Assembly (NCBI RefSeq): GCF_000203815.1
Contig: NW_004457695.1
Location: 2,416,054-2,480,053 of the forward strand
DNA from: Cavenderia fasciculata
Lineage: Eukaryota; Evosea; Eumycetozoa; Acytosteliales; Cavenderiaceae
Length of the DNA: 64,000 nucleotides
Direction of reading: 5' to 3'
The notes beneath the pieces were generated by a model. That model had not been told where the DNA came from. It searched no databases and saw only the letters and a program-made list of their open reading frames with translations. The position numbers and the translations under genes are program-made. This document shows positions 58,301 through 64,000 of the stretch, in pieces (the first letter of the stretch is position 1; each line of letters begins with the position of its first letter).

Positions 58301-61300
58301 TTTTACAAATCAATTAATATCAACGGCAGGTGACAACGGATGGAAGGATAGAACTAGATACTTGCCAAGATATCAATGGGATGCTGAATATTTATGGTGG
58401 GAACAACCAAAGTTTAAAAAGATTAGATTGGAAGGAACTTCAACAACATTGCTTGGTATCTGTGACGACCAACCAATCTTGGCCTTTGAATCAACGATTG
58501 ATGTTGCTCGACCATCGTATCAATATTTAAAAGGTCACAAAGTCAAAGGAAAATATCTGTTCCCAGGAGCCGGTTACATTGAAAATATTATCAATGCATT
58601 CCCAAACAAAGATATTCATATTCACCACCTCGAATTTATTGCACCATTCTTTCTCAAAGAAGGAGCACCATCGCGATTGAAATCATCATTTATTTCATCA
58701 TCATCAACCGACTATCAGGTAGTATTCCAATACTATGATGACAAAGTATCGAAATGGATCAAATCATCAGTTGGAAGATTGTCAATCACGACCCCTTTAA
58801 TAACCAAGAATCTTGTCGACAAGTATGACAATGTCGATAAACTAAAACAAGAAGCATACAACATTGCAACAATGACACAAACAGACGTTTATCAAAAATT
58901 GGCCAAAGTAGGATTGCTTTATGGTGAAACCTTCCGTCGAGTCAAACAAATATCGTTCAGTCAAAGTGGTTCGATTTTATCTGAAATTGAATGCAAATCT
59001 AGAAACCATTTTGAAGAATCAAACACAGTTTTGAATGCATCTGTATTGGATTGTATTCTTCATTCCAATCTTGTTCAATTCAAAGGTGAAGGGAGTCAGT
59101 GTGAGTTGGTATTTGACAGAATCGAAGATTTCCAAATCTCGTCCAACAATATACCTCGACACCCTTGTCAATCGTTATTCAACATTGCAAAGGCATCACT
59201 AAAGATGAAAGAAAAACAACAAAGAGGAAATGAATTTAAAGGATCGATTGATATCATTGATCACGATGGAAACATTATTATCAAATGTAGAAAGATTGTT
59301 TGTACATCTTTGACCAAGGTTGTAAAAACTCACCAAGCCAAACACCCATCAAAATTCATCAAACAATCCATTTATCAACCAAAGAATTCTCCATCTCCTC
59401 CTCCTCCTCCCCCAAGTTTGTCTTCATCGTCTCTCAATGTTTTTGAATATTTGGAAGGACTCGTAAAGTCGTCACCTTCAACCCACAAAACCCTAAGAGT
59501 ATTGGATTTTATTCACAATGAATTCATATCATTAGAGATCATAAGTTGTTTTAGTTACTTGGTTACCTTAAGAGGAGACATTATGATCGATTTTATCGCA
59601 CCAACCAACAGTGTTATCTCGATGGACCTCAAAAGGGATAACCTGTCTGTTAAATTCTATCAAGATTACAACACATCGTTCACATTAAATGACCAGGGTT
59701 TCCTTTCAAATAGTTGTGATATCGTTTTGTCAACAATCGATCTTGTACAAAACAATAATTACCTATTATCGGAACTATCACAACTGTTAAATCCAAATGG
59801 TCAACTCGTTTTCATCAACAATAATGATAATGATTCACCAGATGAAAATGATAGAGAATCGTTCATCAACAACAATATCAAATCAGCTCAACTCAACATT
59901 ATTCTTCAACAGCCAACAACGATCAACGGACCAAAAAGCAATCAAGTCTTGTTAATTTGTCAAAAATCATCAATTGAAGAAACTGATATCAATAGATATG
60001 ATCATTTATTATTCATTACACCATCAAGTTCCTCTTCCTCCTCTTCCTCCTCAAGATTGTTAAAAAGATTAATTGAACAATCAAAGAAAATTCAGAATAA
60101 TATTTGTTTATTTTCAGTTGATGATATTATGGATGAATCTAAATATCAGACGTTATTGGATTCCATTTCATACAAAGATGGTAGCAAAGTAGTAATTATA
60201 TATTTAGAATCAGTGGAAGAAATGAAAATTGATAATTTAGAATTAAAATCAATGCAACTCATTCGACTACACCAAATAATTAGAAAGGAACAACTACCAA
60301 TCACATTAATATCATTAATATCAAGTCAGCTGAATCAATGTTTGATTCCAATATGCAGAGAATATGAACGTCCTTCTGGACTATTCTTATTTGACTCTGT
60401 TTCAATGATTATGGATGATCAATGCACCAACCAAATCTCGCTCTCTCAAATATTAAAATTTGCCAACCATCAACATATTGGAGAGAAACATGTCAAATTG
60501 GACTACATCAACAATTCCATTCAATTATCTACTGAAAGATTCATTGAAACACCAAATGCATTGGAATTGGATCAAAGTTTCATTATTACAAACAAACAAG
60601 AGGCCAAAGTCAAATTTGAAAAAGATAGCCACTATCATCTAAGACCAAAGGTTGAGATATTAAAAGACAATCAAGTTGAAATCCAAGTCAAAGCTGCTTC
60701 AATTAATTTTAAAGATTTAATGATTTTAGAAGGTAAATTTATAAACTGTCAATAATAGTGGTTATTTAAATATTAATTTTTAATTATTATTATTATTTTT
60801 ATTTAGGTAGAGTAGATCAAAGTTTATTTACTTCTGGTGATTTGAATGATCCACCTCTTGGGCAAGATTGTTCGGGCGTAATCACAAGAATTGGCTCAAA
60901 AGTAACTAAATTCAAAGTAGGAGATGAGGTTTGTGCCTATACATCATCGTTTGCATCGTCAACACTGACAAGGGAAGATTGTATGGTTCACATTCCCAAA
61001 GGCATGTCATTCACTCAGGCAGCATCTTTACCAGTGGCAATGGGAACAGCATACAGTATATTGTATAAAAGAGCACATATTGAAACATCGGAATCAATTC
61101 TTATTCATGGTGCAGCTGGTGGCGTTGGATTGGGAATGTTAAACCTTTTAAAACACGGTCAACATAGAGGAAAGATATTTGTGACGACTGGCTCACCCGA
61201 TAAAAAAGAATACCTAAAACAACAATACGGAACCTTTATTACAGCTATTCTATCGTATGACAACTTTACGCAACCCATTCTAGAAATGACACTTGGAAAA

Positions 61301-62749
61301 GGAGTCCACTATGTAGTCAATACGCTCGACTATTCAAAAATGCATGCCAATTTCAAGTGTCTCTATAAAAATGGAATTCTCTTTGATTTGTCAGTTGATC
61401 AATTCTTCCAGGTCGATGATATTGCTACGTTGCATTCCATTACAACTCGAAATTTATTCAATCTCACACCCATGTAAATGAATTGATCGCCAAGGGACTA
61501 GAGCTACCCCCCTATCAAGACTTTTCCATATCATCAAATCACCGATGCATTGGATTATGTGAGATCAAGAAAACATATTGGAAAGGTGGTGGTTGACTTT
61601 GAAAATGTGGAAACAGAACTGTTGGAACCAATGTTGTCGGAACCAAACAAGAAACCAATTGAAAGATTGAATTACAGTCTCGATGGTATCCAAGACACTC
61701 TTTTAATCACTGGTCAAACTGGTGTAGCCATTGAATCACTTCAATATATCATCAAACATTCACCCAAACTACGTGATATTATCGTTGTCTCATACTCGGC
61801 ACCAAAATATGAAATACAATTATTGGACAATGACATTAAAACAAAATATAAACACCTACAACTGCATTACTTGCAATGTGATATTGGAAATTACAATCAA
61901 CTAGCTTTATCGATTCAACAACTTTACCAGAGACATTCAAACATAAAACCAGTCAAATCAGTTATTCATTGTGCAAACAACTATGTCTTTTCATTGTCTG
62001 ACGATTTGACGATGGATGTCCATCACCAAGCACTTTCGGCCAAAGCAATTGGAGCTTGGAATCTTCACACTCTATTTGAACGGTTGGATTGGAAGCTGAA
62101 CCATTTCCACACAATGTCATCGATTGCTCAATTTGCAGGACGAGAAAGCTTTAGTTACTCTGTTGCCAATGCATTCCTTGACAATTTGGCACAATATCGT
62201 CGTAATCTTGGATTGCAAGGCACTTCTATTATCTGGGGATCGATTGGATCGACAGGAAGGGTTGCCATTGACAAGGGATCAAATGAAGGACTTTTGTCTG
62301 TTGGTTTCGATATTATGCCTCTTCATAGTGTCTATGGTATTCTTCGTGCATGCTTTATCAATGATCACACTCCATTTACGGTTTTACAATGTACATCATT
62401 GTCAATCAACAAATTTGTTTCAGCATCGCCAAACCTCTCTCATCTCTTTTGTCTTATGTCCAATGTCATTCCAAAGAACACCATCCACAATAACCTGTCT
62501 GCTTCTCTCCAAGATAATATAGAAAACAAGATTCTAGAATTCATTTCAGAGACCCTGTCAATTGAAAAGCACCTATTAAGCGGTGACACCAAACTCAAAG
62601 ACTATGGTGTAGACTCGATGATTTCCATTCAAATTAGAACATGGATTGAAAACGAATTTAAGAAATCCAATTTTCTAAATCAAGCCCAAATATCAAATGG
62701 AACAATCAACTCTATCATTGAAACTATAAATCGTAATTTAAAGTCATAA
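55380..62749 (+). CDS. Type I polyketide synthase with disrupted ketosynthase; possible pseudogene
   Basis: Iterative KS-AT-DH-(degenerate MT)-ER-KR-ACP enzyme. Clear exon edges: ...56827, 56911-57475, 57560-60732, 60807-62749. Motifs: DTACSSS near 56020, ECHGTGT near 56434, NIGHTES near 56551, GHSFGD across the 57475/57560 junction, GHKVKGKYLFP (DH) near 58530, GAAGGVG (ER) near 61110, ITGQTG (KR) near 61705, YSVAN near 62155 and GVDSM (ACP) near 62606. The methyltransferase position lacks the Gly-rich SAM loop. Lesions: the N-terminal frame stops at 55572-55574, and the conserved GGFLDMKEW resumes at about 55702 with no AG acceptor before it. In the ER-KR linker a stop at 61475-61477 and an opposite shift near the C run at 61507-61512 look like two compensating indels. 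Catalytic residues are kept, so sequence error or very recent decay is possible. No thioesterase or type III domain follows the ACP. Confidence 0.85.
56865..56909 (+). repeat. (TTTAA)n microsatellite in intron
   Basis: About eight TTTAA units form most of the intron at 56828-56910 of the second polyketide synthase gene, immediately before its acceptor. Confidence 0.85.
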
Positions 62750-62778
62750 ATAATAAATTCTTTAGATTGTTTGTTTAT

Positions 62779-63077
62779 TTATAAAACTGGAAACTTTAAT
62801 GGATTGTACTTGTGGTGAATTGTTACAGGTTTTCTTCGATATGCACTGCCAATAATATCATTTACCAATTTTAAGATGGTTGTATTTCCTTTTTCTCTTT
62901 CTTGTTGATCAAACACTAAAATGTTTGGTGATACATACACATCCGATATCCAAACCGTTGATGAAAACCTTTTGTAAAATAATGATTTGTTGAGTTGAAT
63001 ATAGACTAAAAATTCTTTACAGTTCTTTATCACTTCTTGGATATTATATAATGATCTATTCCAACAAATTATATCAC

Positions 63078-63117
<40 letters not shown>

Positions 63118-64000
63118 TGTATTGATACTATTATTTTGATGGAATAATAGTCTGACACAAAAGTCAATGGTGTTTAAGAGTCGTTGAACGAGATTGGTAA
63201 TGATAGCACCCATAGTGGATCTTTCAGAAGTATACTGTTTGGCAACTCTTTTAAAAATATCCACATTGATACTGACTTTGGCACCTAGTAACCAATATGG
63301 CGAGATGGTTTCAAAGATTTCACGGTCAGAGGTAGACAATGCAGTAAACACTCGATCGATCAAATCCATAGATGAGCAAAGCATTAGTTGTCGGTGGAAT
63401 CTGGTTTGTTGAACGGCTGGATACTGGTGCAAAGGTTTGGTTTGGTCTACCAGATCCACCAACTCGTACAGTGACTGATTAGAATGCTCAAACATTCTTT
63501 CGAGATTGAGTAATGTCAATTTCAACCGACCAACCGACCAAACATACTTTAACATTGCAATATAGTTGTTTATAGTATTTTGACTTGCATCTCTTGTCAA
63601 AATATAGTCTAGTTGATATTGCTCTTTACGATCACAATCAACCTCGGCATGACACTCCAAAACATATTTAAGTATTTCCAATGATACATCATTTTTTAAA
63701 CAACAATTAAATGCATGGTTATAATCAAACTCTACCATATTGTTATTGTATTTGTCAAGTACCAAACCTTTAAAATATTTTAAAGTATCAATATTATTTG
63801 ATTGTACAATTGAACCAAATAACTTTGATTTGATTGGTATTAATATTGGTTGGTTTGATTCTTTGGTTGTTGTTGTTGGTGATCGTGATTGATTTGGTTG
63901 AATAGTAACCTTTTCAGAGTTGAAAAGGATATCTAATAATTTGTTTGATTGTATCTTTGGATGAATTGAATCCACCAACCATTTCCCATCATTATCATTT
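62779..64000 (-). CDS. Ankyrin-like dictyostelid protein, 5' end beyond the window
   Basis: The minus-strand frame ends at 62779 and is still open at the window edge (DNDGKWLVDSIHPKIQS), so the N-terminus is missing; at least 405 residues are present. Sequence such as SKLFGSIVQSNNIDTLKYFKGL and AFNCCLKNDVSLEILKYVLE resembles the loosely ankyrin-like helical repeats common in expanded dictyostelid families. A run of about thirteen Asn interrupts it. No enzymatic motif is visible. The gene is convergent with the second polyketide synthase, the stops lying only 29 bases apart. Confidence 0.75.

Overview
The window is nuclear DNA from a social amoeba (dictyostelid). It is AT-rich with very AT-rich intergenic DNA. 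Introns are short GT-AG introns of roughly 50-200 bp, coding regions carry Asn, Gln, Ser and Ala runs, and a Steely-type hybrid polyketide synthase is present. Codon use is less A/T-extreme than I would expect for Dictyostelium discoideum, so another dictyostelid (for example the Heterostelium/Polysphondylium or Cavenderia groups) seems likelier. I cannot fix the species. Exon borders below come from reading GT/AG sites and checking that phase and protein continuity agree.

Layout. 1-1060 has no gene. 1.06-4.3 kb: an SDR oxidoreductase and a secreted purple acid phosphatase (+). 4.6-8.7 kb: a large ankyrin-repeat protein (-). 10.1-11.8 kb: V-ATPase subunit C (-). 12.5-13.7 kb: an unrecognised coiled-coil protein (-). 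14.5-15.2 kb: a small unrecognised gene, followed by a GGAT-type minisatellite and 2 kb of repeat-bearing spacer. 17.3-21.3 kb: a secreted Asn/Ser-rich protein (-) built by internal duplication and now split by one frameshift. 22.4-32.0 kb: a four-exon type I/type III hybrid polyketide synthase, closest to Steely1/StlA (-).

34.0-43.1 kb is a compact housekeeping block: a twin-CX9C protein (-), tRNA isopentenyltransferase (+), HSBP1 (-), the RBM28/Nop4-like ribosome biogenesis factor (+), a tentative Gly-rich mini-gene (-) and a membrane-anchored M28 peptidase (-). 43.4-51.8 kb carries TAF10 (-), a 1.3 kb graveyard of retroelement fragments, NAD(P)HX dehydratase (-), a Vma12/TMEM199-like V-ATPase assembly factor (+) and the DDX46/Prp5 RNA helicase (+). 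52.2-54.4 kb holds an F-box/LRR-like protein (+). 55.4-62.7 kb holds a second modular polyketide synthase with several lesions (+). The right edge cuts an ankyrin-like dictyostelid protein (-).

The strongest theme is secondary metabolism. Two iterative type I polyketide synthases lie about 23 kb apart. One ends in a chalcone-synthase-like domain that would take the acyl-ACP product and cyclise it to an alkylresorcinol-type molecule. The other ends at its carrier protein and carries a broken ketosynthase region. Both split the codon of the acyltransferase catalytic serine with an intron at the same place. Other points of interest are a near-perfect palindromic MITE-like insertion downstream of the Steely gene, a G-quadruplex motif just upstream of the V-ATPase C start codon, and degraded LINE and Ty3/gypsy-like fragments.
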